A stretch of DNA of 54,414 bases, from positions 1 through 54,414 of the forward strand of contig NZ_NEGI01000010.1 in assembly GCF_002135345.1 (NCBI RefSeq), written 5' to 3'. The notes beneath the pieces were generated by a model that worked only from the letters and a program-made list of their open reading frames with translations, was not told the DNA's origin and ran no database searches. Shown here piece by piece: positions 36,143-47,619 of this stretch. The translations under genes and the position numbers were made by a program. How positions within the stretch are numbered: the first letter of the stretch is position 1; the number at the start of each line of letters is the position of its first letter. This DNA comes from Acinetobacter sp. ANC 4648. Its GTDB lineage: Bacteria; Pseudomonadota; Gammaproteobacteria; Pseudomonadales; Moraxellaceae.

Positions 36143-37800
36143 CTCGTTCTATAATTTAAACCAAGAATTGTGACTTTGGTATTTGTTTTAATATTCAAAC
36201 CCGCATAAGGATTTAATAGTAAATTATCGACACCCGTTTTATTGGCCATATCACTACTATTAGCTGGAATATTATCTCGACTACGTAAGAAACCAACGGA
36301 TAAATCAATGTCAGTATCTTCATCAAAGCGATAGCCAAGCCCTAGACCAAAGAGTTGCGCATTATTAATCGGTACCAACGTATTTCGTTTACCGTCTGGA
36401 ATCGAACTGGTTCGTGGCTCATAACCGGCACGAAATTTTAAACGATCAGTCGCTGAATATTCAAACCCAATCCCCCAGTTCCACGGCGATTGAAAACCTA
36501 AGGGTAAAGACAACGATTGATCAGATACATTATTAGATAATAATTTCGCAATTTTTAAAGCTGAAATTTGTCGATCAAATTCAAATTTAAACTTTTCCCA
36601 TGCTTTAAAATCAGTCCAACCTAAATCGAAGTTAATTTGTAAATCAGGCAAAATTTTATATTTAATCCCGCCCTGAACATGCGCTGGATATTCTAAATCC
36701 ATTGCAATTAAGCCAGATTCTGTTGGTGGAATATAGCCAGGGAATCCTAGAATTGCCGCTAAAATTTGTCCCGTGGCAGAAGAATTTAGACCTTTGATTA
36801 ATTCTCGTGGCGCATTGGCGTTATCAATGAAATATTTTCCTTTTAAACGCATTTTTGCAGCACTTTGATAAACTATACCAAAGCCAAAATCATCACTCGG
36901 ATCCCACAAAACCCCCACGTTAAAACTTGGACTTAAACTCTGCTCCATTGAAACTTGCATTTGTCCAAATTTACTAAATGGATTCATGCTTTCATTGGTA
37001 TTACACATACCAAATAAAAGCAAATCTGTAATGACGTTAGAATTTTCCCTAAATGGCGCACAGACAGCTTCATCCACCATACGCAATACACCAATCATTT
37101 CATTGGGAAAGCGAAGATCCGTTTTCATTGCAACTGCCTGATAAGACATACCAACAGATGCACCAATCGAAAGTTCATCATTTACTTGATAGGCGATAGA
37201 AGGCGACAAATAAGTAATACGCTCAATTGCGACCTGTTGCCCCATGAAATTACCAGGATTTCCATCTTCTGAACCAAAACCAGCAACCATCGGTGCATAG
37301 GCTGCTGTTGCATAAGTAAGTTTCGATCCCGGTGGATTATATGAAATCCCTGCTGTTGGAGCGATTACAGGCCAACCTGCACCTAAATCCACCATCTTTT
37401 TTAATATCGGAACATACAAGCTTGCATATTCAACGTCACCATTGGCTTTATCTTTATAATCGGTACATAAACTTGAAGGATTATCAGGGGCATCATTACA
37501 AATCAATGGATCATCAGAGTATCCAAAGACGTTATAGCCTTGTGGGGCAGAAAATTCTTTCTGAATATCAAAATTAGCAACAATACCTTGTACATCGGTT
37601 TGTAAGCCTTTCAATTTAGTCAGTGCTGCTGGGTTAAAGTGAATTGCACTAATCCCTGGAGGATCTGCGGTAACCGCATTCCCCATTGTCAATGAACGAA
37701 TATCAACAGATAAGTTTAAACCCAACTGAGCAAATACTGGTGTAGAGCAACCCGTTAAGAGAATAGCAGTAACTAACGGGCGTAATCGTATGTTTCTCAT
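36136..37800 (-). CDS. filD: FadL/OmpP1-like outer-membrane transport protein FilD
   Basis: 554 aa. Signal peptide ends near VFAQ. The N-terminal NLSVDIRSLTMGNAVTADPP and GISAIHFNPAALTKLKGLQT is the FadL/TodX hatch motif (NPA), and later strands such as SIAYQVNDELSIGASVGMSY and LPDLQINFDLGWTDF fit a 14-strand barrel. FadL-family barrels take up hydrophobic molecules. In the fil cluster it overlaps filE by the TAATG junction. The lipobox-like TGCST in the signal is followed by a better signal peptidase I site, so I do not call it a lipoprotein. Confidence 0.75.
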   Translation of the reverse strand: MRNIRLRPLVTAILLTGCSTPVFAQLGLNLSVDIRSLTMGNAVTADPPGISAIHFNPAALTKLKGLQTDVQGIVANFDIQKEFSAPQGYNVFGYSDDPLICNDAPDNPSSLCTDYKDKANGDVEYASLYVPILKKMVDLGAGWPVIAPTAGISYNPPGSKLTYATAAYAPMVAGFGSEDGNPGNFMGQQVAIERITYLSPSIAYQVNDELSIGASVGMSYQAVAMKTDLRFPNEMIGVLRMVDEAVCAPFRENSNVITDLLLFGMCNTNESMNPFSKFGQMQVSMEQSLSPSFNVGVLWDPSDDFGFGIVYQSAAKMRLKGKYFIDNANAPRELIKGLNSSATGQILAAILGFPGYIPPTESGLIAMDLEYPAHVQGGIKYKILPDLQINFDLGWTDFKAWEKFKFEFDRQISALKIAKLLSNNVSDQSLSLPLGFQSPWNWGIGFEYSATDRLKFRAGYEPRTSSIPDGKRNTLVPINNAQLFGLGLGYRFDEDTDIDLSVGFLRSRDNIPANSSDMANKTGVDNLLLNPYAGLNIKTNTKVTILGLNYRTRW

Positions 37801-37812
37801 ACTAACATCCCT

Positions 37813-38994
37813 TTAGATTGCTTTTTTCTTCTTACCAAAACCTAGAATATCAAGTGGGAAAGATAAACCTAATGAAACATCAGGCGAATCTTCAGTTAAA
37901 CCAATCCCCAAAGTTCCATTTACAATTGTTTCTGGTGATACACGTACACCTAATGCAATTGAGAACATAGAACTGGTTTGACCTGCTGCTTTATAAGACT
38001 CACCATTGGTATAGGTAAACGAAGTATTACTATTAAATGATTGTTGGTAAGACATGGTCATAGAAACATCATAATTAAATGAGTAAGCATATCCAAATGA
38101 GAAACCACCTGTGATTCCTGGTTCAAATGTATCTAGAATACGTACTGTTTGATCACCACCACCACGCACTTGATTTAGCCCAGTTTCTTTTAAGCCATAG
38201 TTCGCAGAAACAGATGCAAAAAGCACAACAGGGTCAATATACTTACGAGTACTTGCACCAACACCAACGGAGTAATAGCCCTTACCTGTAGACAGTTCTT
38301 TTACAGGATTGATTTCATAGGGACTATCACCTGTTTTAGTTGACAGGCTACCAAATAAAATCAATGGTAAACGCCCTGCTTTCAGTGGAAATGGTTCCCA
38401 ACGCGCACCAAAACCAATATCACCTAATCCAGCCGTCGTGGTATCTTTTAAATTATCTGATTTTGCAATTAAAGGAATAGATGCACTTAAAGTTAAATTA
38501 TCTGATAAACCATACTGCCCAGAAAATGTATTGGTAATCGTATGACTGGCATCTTCATCAACACGAAGTTGATATAAGCTTCCCTCATTCAAGGCCGCAT
38601 TAATTTGCGAATCACGGTAATATGTATAATCTAAATCATAAAAAATCGAAATCTCACTTTTCTTAATTAGAGAATATTGACGTTCATTCGAGGTAAAAAC
38701 TTCTTGTAAATTGGTTTCCTTGGTCGCATCACCTTCTTGTTGTTTTAAAGCTTGAGCAGCTTGACTACCTTCTTTAGGCAGTAATGATGGTGTTTCATCT
38801 TTATTAATTATAACTGGTGCTATAGCTTTCGTTTGATTTGCTGTCGTAATATCACTTTGATTTTCGCCAACGGGCTGTTCATCTTGACTTTCAGCTACAT
38901 CTACGTCTGATCCTGCTTCCGCTGCATAAACCCCTCCAATTGCCACCTGAATACTAATAGCAAGTAAAGTTCTTTTCATCCATTGATTATTCAT
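37813..38994 (-). CDS. filC: Outer-membrane beta-barrel protein FilC
   Basis: 393 aa. Signal peptide (MKRTLLAISIQVAIGGVYA) then a disordered acidic and Gln-rich segment of about 90 residues, then alternating amphipathic strands (YDLDYTYYRDSQINAALNEG, NTFSGQYGLSDNLTLSASIP, LGVRVSPETIVNGTLGIGL) typical of a barrel of the MetA-pathway/transporter group. The tail is basic (FGKKKKAI), not the usual terminal Phe. Starts 12 bases before filD on the same strand. Confidence 0.7.
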   Translation of the reverse strand: MNNQWMKRTLLAISIQVAIGGVYAAEAGSDVDVAESQDEQPVGENQSDITTANQTKAIAPVIINKDETPSLLPKEGSQAAQALKQQEGDATKETNLQEVFTSNERQYSLIKKSEISIFYDLDYTYYRDSQINAALNEGSLYQLRVDEDASHTITNTFSGQYGLSDNLTLSASIPLIAKSDNLKDTTTAGLGDIGFGARWEPFPLKAGRLPLILFGSLSTKTGDSPYEINPVKELSTGKGYYSVGVGASTRKYIDPVVLFASVSANYGLKETGLNQVRGGGDQTVRILDTFEPGITGGFSFGYAYSFNYDVSMTMSYQQSFNSNTSFTYTNGESYKAAGQTSSMFSIALGVRVSPETIVNGTLGIGLTEDSPDVSLGLSFPLDILGFGKKKKAI

Positions 38995-39040
38995 TTGATT
39001 CCTACCAAAAGTTTGATTATTTAATTTTTAAATCCATTAA

Positions 39041-39874
39041 TTATTTACGTTTATAATAGAGACGCATAAAGGTTGTAATTGGCTGATTGTATGTATCTGA
39101 GTTCTTGTTTTGGTCAATTACACGACGCATAGTAGATGCTCTATCTGCAACTTTATTCATATAATCTGTTGAAAATTGGGCATCTACCAGCGCATAACGA
39201 TTAATTGTTGCATCATCTACATGACGTAAATCTGCATCCTGCAATGCTAATAAATTTTTTTGTTGCTCTTTTGGTACGCTAATTAAAAATAAAGTATTGT
39301 TTTCCCAAATCTGTTTAAAGCGTTCTTGGTCAAAACTAATATTACCTAAAGCTGGATCTGCGACATAGACACGACCATTTTTATAGGCTTTATAGACTAC
39401 AAAATGCTTAAAACCCGCATAAGAAATAGGTACGATGACTGGTTTATCTTGTTTAATAAGATCTGAAAACTCACCTTTAAAACCGCCACTTTCAAAGCCA
39501 ATAGCAGTTACAAATCGTTTCATATCTAATAATGAAAAACTACGCCGTTCTACAATACGATTATATTCTCCAAAACGGAGCAAACCTTCCATCGTTTGTT
39601 GTTCAGTTAACTGTGTCCCAACATGGCCATTCAATAATGTCGTCAGTGCAGCAGAACCACAACTGTAGTCATAGGCTTGACGTACAATACCTCTAAATTG
39701 GTTTTCTAAAGCTGGTTTAATCTCTACAGCTTCCCGATGGAATCTTGTAAAGGATTTATCTCGAGGATCAGCAAGTTCTGTGTAATACACAGCATCTGCT
39801 GGCTTCTGCTTAATATCTAATGCATGGCTGGCAAAATAATAGATCATTGCCGAACCTAAAGTAATTTCTAACAT
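39041..39874 (-). CDS. filB: C39-family cysteine peptidase FilB
   Basis: 277 aa. A papain-like C39 domain occupies residues 60-195: Gln66 and Cys72 in RQAYDYSCGSAALTTLL, His157 in FKHFVVYK and Asp173 in VYVADPALG give the complete catalytic set. C39 domains cut double-glycine leaders in peptide exporters, but here there is no ABC transporter. The N-terminus (LGSAMIYYFASHALDI) may be a short signal or anchor; an in-frame stop lies two codons upstream, so the start cannot be earlier. It follows filA by 197 bases with a strong terminator between. Confidence 0.8.
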   Translation of the reverse strand: MLEITLGSAMIYYFASHALDIKQKPADAVYYTELADPRDKSFTRFHREAVEIKPALENQFRGIVRQAYDYSCGSAALTTLLNGHVGTQLTEQQTMEGLLRFGEYNRIVERRSFSLLDMKRFVTAIGFESGGFKGEFSDLIKQDKPVIVPISYAGFKHFVVYKAYKNGRVYVADPALGNISFDQERFKQIWENNTLFLISVPKEQQKNLLALQDADLRHVDDATINRYALVDAQFSTDYMNKVADRASTMRRVIDQNKNSDTYNQPITTFMRLYYKRK

Positions 39875-40027
39875 ATTTTAACTATTCTAGTATCGGCAAA
39901 GAATGCCTTAAGTGCTGATATTATTTTTAGAGCAAACACTCTACTTTCCCTGTAAATAGAAGATACCTTTTTTTGTAAAAAAATACAGTATTTTTTTTAC
40001 TTTTTGATGTATTTAACATTTTTTTTG

Positions 40028-40060
40028 TTAAAAAAAAACGCGTGTTTACACGCGTTTTTT
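40028..40060 (-). terminator. Strong terminator between filA and filB
   Basis: ACGCGTG (40038-40044) pairs with CACGCGT (40049-40055) around TTTA, with nine A on one side giving nine U on the minus strand. It lies 12 bases past the filA stop. filB-F must be reached by readthrough or have their own promoter, so filA mRNA should be in excess. Confidence 0.9.
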
Positions 40061-40071
40061 ACTCATACTAA

Positions 40072-40965
40072 TTAGTGACCAGAAATAGTAATCATAGCGC
40101 CTGGTGTAGCTCCTGTTGGGCCATTAAATACTTTCAAACCACTAATAGCTACATCTCCAATTGAATTAGCTGCTGAACCTAAACCAATTTTTTGAATATA
40201 GATATCTGTTGGTTTTGTCATTGCCGTAATCACTAAACCAGTAGGTTTAACTGCAATTGCTGCATCTGTAGATAGATCAACACTATTCGTATCATTTAAA
40301 TGAATTGAACCAAGTACGATATCACCACCACCTGCTCCAGATGCATCATGTAATGATAAATTACTAATCGTTAAACCACCTGTCATGCTACCAGCCAATT
40401 TAATCATCGCACCTTGTGGTGTATTACCTAACTGAATATTTGCTGAGGTAGCACCCGTGGTTAAATCTAGGCTATTCAAAATCGTTGCAGTACCTGCACC
40501 CACTTTATATGGAGTCGTAGCATTACCTGAAGCAACATCATTTACTTCAACTTTACCCAAATGAATATTTAAACCTGAAACTGCAGCACCAATATTCAAG
40601 AATGGACTACCAGCACCACCATCTGTATCAATCGTTACATCAGCAAGATTATGGCTTGGCAAAAGTGCACTTGTATTTGCACTAAGCACGATATTATTAA
40701 CTGTAATAGCCCCAGCATGACCTTTGGTGTATACAGTTGGATTACCACCTGTAAGATTAACAGTATCGGTATAACCAGCAGCTAAACCATCTCCATCAAA
40801 AACATGTACTTTATCAATTTCAATTTTTGAAATGCCAATTCCAATGGAAATACCATCTTGACCAGTTGTAGCACTTAGCGATGCATCATCCATTGCTTGC
40901 ATTGCCATTGCATTTGCACTGATTGTCACTGCGGAAACTAAAGCAAGTTTAGTAAATAATTTCAT
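40072..40965 (-). CDS. filA: FilA, DUF6160-type secreted pilin-like protein
   Basis: 297 aa. Signal peptide MKLFTKLALVSAVTISANAM ends before MQAMDDASLSATTGQDGIS, the 'L-T-GQxGI' motif of a family of exported beta-rich proteins. The remainder is Gly/Ala/Thr/Asn-rich with repeating beta units (NIGAAVSGLNIHLGKVEVND, SMTGGLTISNLSLHDASGAG, IVLGSIHLNDTN). The ATG at 40963-40965 has a GGGAGAG ribosome-binding site; ten codons of upstream open frame are ignored. First gene of fil, with its own terminator. Likely the abundant product of the cluster. Confidence 0.8.
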   Translation of the reverse strand: MKLFTKLALVSAVTISANAMAMQAMDDASLSATTGQDGISIGIGISKIEIDKVHVFDGDGLAAGYTDTVNLTGGNPTVYTKGHAGAITVNNIVLSANTSALLPSHNLADVTIDTDGGAGSPFLNIGAAVSGLNIHLGKVEVNDVASGNATTPYKVGAGTATILNSLDLTTGATSANIQLGNTPQGAMIKLAGSMTGGLTISNLSLHDASGAGGGDIVLGSIHLNDTNSVDLSTDAAIAVKPTGLVITAMTKPTDIYIQKIGLGSAANSIGDVAISGLKVFNGPTGATPGAMITISGH

Positions 40966-41212
40966 TTGTACTCTCCCAAGAGCATTTTTTTTCATTTTTT
41001 AACCACTCTCCGCAATCTCTATTGTTTTTTGCTTTTTTTACAACAGAAACATCAATCCTTGAGTAGTCCGTTTTGCCTTTTCAAATTAACTGCATGTTAC
41101 TTTTTGTTCAACTACTGTTTATCAAAAAAGATAATTACCCGACAAACGGTATATGTGTGAATCAGTGTGCAATTTGTAGTAAAATGCTAGAAATTATTTT
41201 TTACTATTCAAG

Positions 41213-42574
41213 ATGCTAAATACCTCATTTTTCAAGAAATCTTTAATATTTTCTGAGTCAAAAGTATCAGATATTTTAAAAAAGCTAGATTCTTTATTTG
41301 GTTGCGTTTATCTTGAAAATAACGAGGCCCCTATAGTTGCATTTTTGCCCTCAGAGTACTGTATATATCAGCATGATCAATTTGATTTTTATACTCGAAC
41401 TAATCTCGTTGAATTTACCTTAAATACCTCAAATCAATCTTTAAAGCATTTTTTAAAACGCTCAGATTGCATAGACTCAAACACTAAAAACAATTTTATT
41501 TCAGATTTTCAGGGTGGTTATATTGGTTTTATTGATTATAATTTTTCTGTTCAAGCGCAAGTCTCCAATCACTTTAAAGCACAACCCAATCTATTTTTAG
41601 GTATATATAAAAGCTTTTTAAAATTTGAAGATCAGCACTGGATTTTCTATAGCACTGAACCAGAAGCCACCGAGCTATATGCCTTAGTTAATCAATTAGT
41701 CTCATCAGAACAAAGACCGACAGTATTTGAACTGGTCACCAGTACTCAGGCGCGCTGGTCTAAAGATCAATATCAACAGGCTTTCTTACAGGTACAAGAA
41801 TATATAAAAGCTGGTGATTGCTATCAAATTAATTTAACACAAGAGTTTACGGCTAAAGCAAATGGTGCTTTGCTAGATACCGCAGAACAATTTTGGCAAC
41901 TGACCAATGCACCTTATTCAGGCTATTTAAAAGTTAATGATTTTGAACTATTAAGTTGTTCACCAGAATTATTTATTAATTTTGAACAAAATCAGAAAAT
42001 TGTAACAAAACCGATTAAAGGTACGATGCCTCGCTATCAAGATCCGATTTTAGATCTACAGTCTAAAAATACGCTAGCCAACTCACAAAAAGACCAAGCT
42101 GAAAATGTCATGATTGTGGATTTATTACGTAATGATTTGAGTCTTTATGCCGAAACGGGTTCAGTAAAAACACCTAAATTATTTGAAATAGAAAGTTTTA
42201 ATCAGGTACATCACATGATCAGTGAAGTGACCGCAACCTTAAAAAAAGAAGTTAATCCTTTTGATGTCTTACTCTCAGCCCTCCCTGGTGGTTCAATTAC
42301 AGGAGCGCCTAAAATTCGTGCTATGCAAATTATTGAGGAATTAGAAGGTGCACCACGTGGCGCATATTGTGGCTCAATGGGTTATTTTAATTTTGATGGC
42401 ACAGGCTCATGGAATATTCTGATTCGTTCGATTCAAAAATATCAAGATGAAGTGTCTTTATGGGCAGGTGGTGGAATCACCATTGCTTCAAACTGTGATG
42501 CAGAGTATCAGGAATGTTTTGATAAAGTTTCTGCCATGCTTGATCTATTCAACACATGGCATAAACCAGAATAA
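41213..42574 (+). CDS. pabB: Aminodeoxychorismate synthase component I
   Basis: 453 aa chorismate-using enzyme that makes 4-amino-4-deoxychorismate for p-aminobenzoate and folate. The TKPIKGTMPR motif with Lys near residue 269 is the PabB covalent lysine, which distinguishes it from anthranilate synthase (TrpE). YQINLTQEF, AENVMIVDLLRNDLS, and PGGSITGAPKIRAMQII complete the fold. It is divergent from filA. The amidotransferase subunit PabA is not adjacent. The ribosome-binding site is weak. Confidence 0.92.
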   Translation: MLNTSFFKKSLIFSESKVSDILKKLDSLFGCVYLENNEAPIVAFLPSEYCIYQHDQFDFYTRTNLVEFTLNTSNQSLKHFLKRSDCIDSNTKNNFISDFQGGYIGFIDYNFSVQAQVSNHFKAQPNLFLGIYKSFLKFEDQHWIFYSTEPEATELYALVNQLVSSEQRPTVFELVTSTQARWSKDQYQQAFLQVQEYIKAGDCYQINLTQEFTAKANGALLDTAEQFWQLTNAPYSGYLKVNDFELLSCSPELFINFEQNQKIVTKPIKGTMPRYQDPILDLQSKNTLANSQKDQAENVMIVDLLRNDLSLYAETGSVKTPKLFEIESFNQVHHMISEVTATLKKEVNPFDVLLSALPGGSITGAPKIRAMQIIEELEGAPRGAYCGSMGYFNFDGTGSWNILIRSIQKYQDEVSLWAGGGITIASNCDAEYQECFDKVSAMLDLFNTWHKPE

Positions 42575-42587
42575 TCCAACATTCTAT

Positions 42588-43676
42588 TTAAGCTAAAATA
42601 TCGTTCCTTAATGTATCAATTAAACGCTGATTTTGCTCATCTGTACCGACAGTAATACGTAAAAACTGATCAATTCTTGGCTTGTTGAAATAGCGAACAA
42701 TGATGCCACATTCACGTAATTTTTGAGCTAATTCACCAGCATCTTTCGATGCCAAAGATGCAAAGATAAAATTGGCTTTTGAAGGTAAAACAATAAAGCC
42801 TAGCGCCTCTAAATTAGCCACCAAGGTTTCACGACTGGCAATCACTTTTTGACATTGTATTTCAAAGTAAGCTTGATCTTCAAACGAAGCCACTGCCGCA
42901 GCAATGGCAAAGCGATCTATCGGATATGAGTTAAAACTATTTTTTACTGCTTCTAAGGCCGCAATTAAATGCGGTTGTGCGATCGCAAAACCCACACGTA
43001 ATCCAGCCAATGAACGTGATTTTGAGGTCGTTTGGCAGACCACTAAATTTTCGTACTTTTCCACTAAATTCACTGCCGTCTCAGCACCAAAATCAACATA
43101 AGCTTCATCAATCACCACAACTGAATCAGGATTAGCTTTTAATACACGCTCAATTGCAGGCAGACCTAAAGCAATACTGGTCGGTGCATTCGGATTGGTG
43201 ATAATAATACCGCCATTGGCTTGCTGATAGTCATCGATCTCAATTTCAAAATCATCATTCAGTGGAATTTCTTTAGTTTTCACGCCAAAAAATTGACTAT
43301 AAACAGGATAGAAACTGTAAGTAATATCAGCATATAAAATGGGCTGTTCTTGTATAAAAAAAGCTTTGAAAATATGCGCTAAAACCTCATCCGAACCATT
43401 ACCGACAAAAATATTAGCCACATCGACATTTTGTTGTAGTGCAATCGCTTGCTTTAATAGTGTTGCATCCGGATCAGGATAAAGACGTAATACATCTGCT
43501 GAATGTGCTAAAACGGCTTGTACAGCCTCGACCACTTTTGGAGAGGGTGGATACGGATTTTCATTGGTATTTAATTTGAGTAAGTTTTGGATTTTAGGCT
43601 GTTCCCCTGGCACATACGGTTCTAATTTACGTACTGTCGGGCTCCAAAAACGCATCTGTTCTGTTGTAATATTCAT
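42588..43676 (-). CDS. hisC: Histidinol-phosphate aminotransferase
   Basis: 362 aa PLP fold-type I aminotransferase of histidine synthesis. Motifs: [41 protein letters not shown] and the PLP lysine in [16 protein letters not shown]. Third his gene in the murA-hisG-hisD-hisC string but separated from hisD by a terminator at 43711-43738. Its stop is 13 bases from the convergent pabB. Confidence 0.93.
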   Translation of the reverse strand: MNITTEQMRFWSPTVRKLEPYVPGEQPKIQNLLKLNTNENPYPPSPKVVEAVQAVLAHSADVLRLYPDPDATLLKQAIALQQNVDVANIFVGNGSDEVLAHIFKAFFIQEQPILYADITYSFYPVYSQFFGVKTKEIPLNDDFEIEIDDYQQANGGIIITNPNAPTSIALGLPAIERVLKANPDSVVVIDEAYVDFGAETAVNLVEKYENLVVCQTTSKSRSLAGLRVGFAIAQPHLIAALEAVKNSFNSYPIDRFAIAAAVASFEDQAYFEIQCQKVIASRETLVANLEALGFIVLPSKANFIFASLASKDAGELAQKLRECGIIVRYFNKPRIDQFLRITVGTDEQNQRLIDTLRNDILA

Positions 43677-43710
43677 TTTTAAATATCTCGTAATAAAACG
43701 GTCATATGCT

Positions 43711-43738
43711 AAAAAAAAGGCTGATCAATCAGCCTTTT
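43711..43738 (-). terminator. Terminator between hisD and hisC
   Basis: AAAAGGCTGAT and ATCAGCCTTTT pair around CA; on the minus strand eight U follow. It lies 14 bases past the hisD stop and 35 before the hisC start, so hisC needs readthrough or its own promoter. Confidence 0.85.
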
Positions 43739-43751
43739 ATATCATCAAAGC

Positions 43752-45053
43752 TTATTGATAACGGTAGCGTGCAGAACGTGCATGCGCATCCAAATTTTCT
43801 TGTTGCGCCAAAATATCTGCCGTTTTTGCTAAAGGTTTTACACCCTGTTCAGAACACATAATCAGGCTTGAACGTTTCTGGAAGTCATAAACACCCAATG
43901 GTGATGAAAAACGTGCTGTACCTGATGTCGGTAAAACATGATTTGGCCCTGCACAATAGTCACCAATGGCTTCTGGAGTATAACGCCCCATAAAGATAGC
44001 ACCAGCATGACGAATATCTTCCGACATAGCTTGGGCTTCATCCACACATAATTCTAAATGCTCAGGTGCAACTTGGTTAATTAAATCAATTGCTTCTTGA
44101 CGATTCTTGACCAATATCAATGCCCCACGATTAGCAATAGAAGTACGCGCAATTTCAGCTTTAGGTAATGCATCTAAATGTTTTTCAATCGCCTCAGCAA
44201 CATCATTCAGTAACTGTTTATCTGGGGTTATAAATAGCGCTTGCGCAACTGTGTCATGTTCAGCTTGTGACAATAAATCCATCGCCAACCATTCGGCATT
44301 ATTTTGGCCTTCAGCATAAACTAATATTTCTGATGGCCCTGCAATCATATCGATCCCGACTTGACCAAATACTGCTCGTTTTGCAGCAGCAACAAAGCGA
44401 TTCCCTGGCCCAGTAATTTTATCGACCGCTGGAATAGTTTCTGTACCATATGCCAATGCCGCTACGGCTTGTGCTCCACCAATGGTAAAAACACGATTTA
44501 CGCCAGCTAAATGAGCCGCAGCCAATACCAATGGATTTAAAACCCCATTCGGTGCAGGTACCACCATAATAATTTCAGGTACACCTGCAACATGTGCAGG
44601 TATAGCATTCATAAGCACAGATGATGGATAAGAAGCCAATCCACCAGGTACATAAATACCAACTCGATCTAGTGGTGTGACTTTTTGACCTAATGTATTA
44701 CCCAATTCATCGACATAAGACCAGCCATCTTGTTTCTGTACTTGGTGAAATGTACGAATCCGCTGGGCTGCGAGTTCTAACGCCTCGCGAACCTCTGTCG
44801 TTAATCCATCAAAAGCAACTTTTAATTGCTGTTGTGAAAGCTCTAACTCTGAAAAGTGATACGCTGGATGTCGATCGAACTGCTGAGTCAGTTTAAGAAC
44901 ATGTGCATCACCATGTTGGCGTACATCTGCAATAATTTGGTCTACTGTTTTTAAAAGCTCAGGGTCACTCACTGTCTCAAAAGCCAACAAATCTGCAAAA
45001 ATTTGTTTGAAATTTTGATCTTGAGTCGATAAACGTCGCATCAACTTATCCAC
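43752..45053 (-). CDS. hisD: Histidinol dehydrogenase
   Basis: 433 aa zinc/NAD enzyme catalysing the last two steps of histidine synthesis. Characteristic stretches are DRVGIYVPGGLASYPSSVLM, ITGPGNRFVAAAKRAV, GPSEILV and, toward the C-terminus, the metal-binding EHLELCVDEA and FMGRYTPEAIGDYCAGPNHV. Starts 163 bases before the hisG terminator region, so it has a separate promoter region at 45054-45215. Confidence 0.94.
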   Translation of the reverse strand: MDKLMRRLSTQDQNFKQIFADLLAFETVSDPELLKTVDQIIADVRQHGDAHVLKLTQQFDRHPAYHFSELELSQQQLKVAFDGLTTEVREALELAAQRIRTFHQVQKQDGWSYVDELGNTLGQKVTPLDRVGIYVPGGLASYPSSVLMNAIPAHVAGVPEIIMVVPAPNGVLNPLVLAAAHLAGVNRVFTIGGAQAVAALAYGTETIPAVDKITGPGNRFVAAAKRAVFGQVGIDMIAGPSEILVYAEGQNNAEWLAMDLLSQAEHDTVAQALFITPDKQLLNDVAEAIEKHLDALPKAEIARTSIANRGALILVKNRQEAIDLINQVAPEHLELCVDEAQAMSEDIRHAGAIFMGRYTPEAIGDYCAGPNHVLPTSGTARFSSPLGVYDFQKRSSLIMCSEQGVKPLAKTADILAQQENLDAHARSARYRYQ

Positions 45054-45215
45054 ATCGTGAAAAAAGGAAGCTTTAGTTTACCTTGTTTTAGCGAACTTTT
45101 GGACAGGATATCGCCATCTATCGGTATACCATGATGGAAAAATACTTTTAAAATGACTAAATAAAATGAAGCTTTTATAAAAAAGCTATCTAAGCTTGCA
45201 ATCAATTATTCAAAT

Positions 45216-45247
45216 AAAAAAACCGTCGATGCATCGACGGTTTTTTT
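45216..45247 (-). terminator. Terminator after hisG
   Basis: CCGTCGAT-GC-ATCGACGG is a perfect palindrome (45223-45240) flanked by seven A and seven T, a bidirectional Rho-independent terminator. It ends the ibaG-murA-hisG unit. Confidence 0.92.
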
Positions 45248-45266
45248 ATTCTAAAGAATAGAAGCT

Positions 45267-47224
<1,958 letters not shown>

Positions 47225-47476
47225 TTAAGCTCCAAACAGACTAGCTTTACGCCATTCTTCTTTCGTCATTGCACGAATAGTCACAGCATGCACTTCACCA
47301 CTGGCAATATATGAGTTCAATGGTGCATATACTGTTTGCTGACGAGCGACTGGACGTTTACCTTCGAATTGATTATCGACAATACGAAGTTCAAACTTAC
47401 CTGCTTGTCCACTGACAGCGACTTCAGCATCAGGGAAAGCTGTTATTAAGATTTCAGTGAGCTGTTCACTATTCAT
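47225..47476 (-). CDS. ibaG: BolA-family protein IbaG
   Basis: 83 aa. KH-like BolA fold with the conserved His in VHAVTIRAMTKEEWRKASLF. The position before murA is that of IbaG (YrbA), which works with monothiol glutaredoxins in iron-sulfur trafficking and acid response. Shares a transcript with murA. Confidence 0.85.
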   Translation of the reverse strand: MNSEQLTEILITAFPDAEVAVSGQAGKFELRIVDNQFEGKRPVARQQTVYAPLNSYIASGEVHAVTIRAMTKEEWRKASLFGA

Positions 47477-47570
47477 TGCATCGACCTCTTATAGGACTGA
47501 CAGTGTAAAAACCGTCTATTTTACTCTATTTAATAAATATAATTCATTAACTCGTACAAAATTATCGATA

Positions 47571-47601
47571 AAAAAAAGAGGTATTTTTCAACCTCTTTTT
47601 T
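47571..47601 (-). terminator. Terminator after hpf
   Basis: GAGGT pairs with ACCTC with an eight-base loop and A/T flanks of six to seven bases; it lies 19 bases past the hpf stop on the minus strand. The G-C stem is short but the U tract is long. Confidence 0.7.
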
Positions 47602-47619
47602 ATTCAAAGTTTTAAAAAA

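Noticed and set aside
36136..37800. FilD as a lipoprotein (LTGCS in the signal)
   Set aside because: The following TPVFAQ is a better signal peptidase I site, and FadL-type barrels are not lipoproteins.
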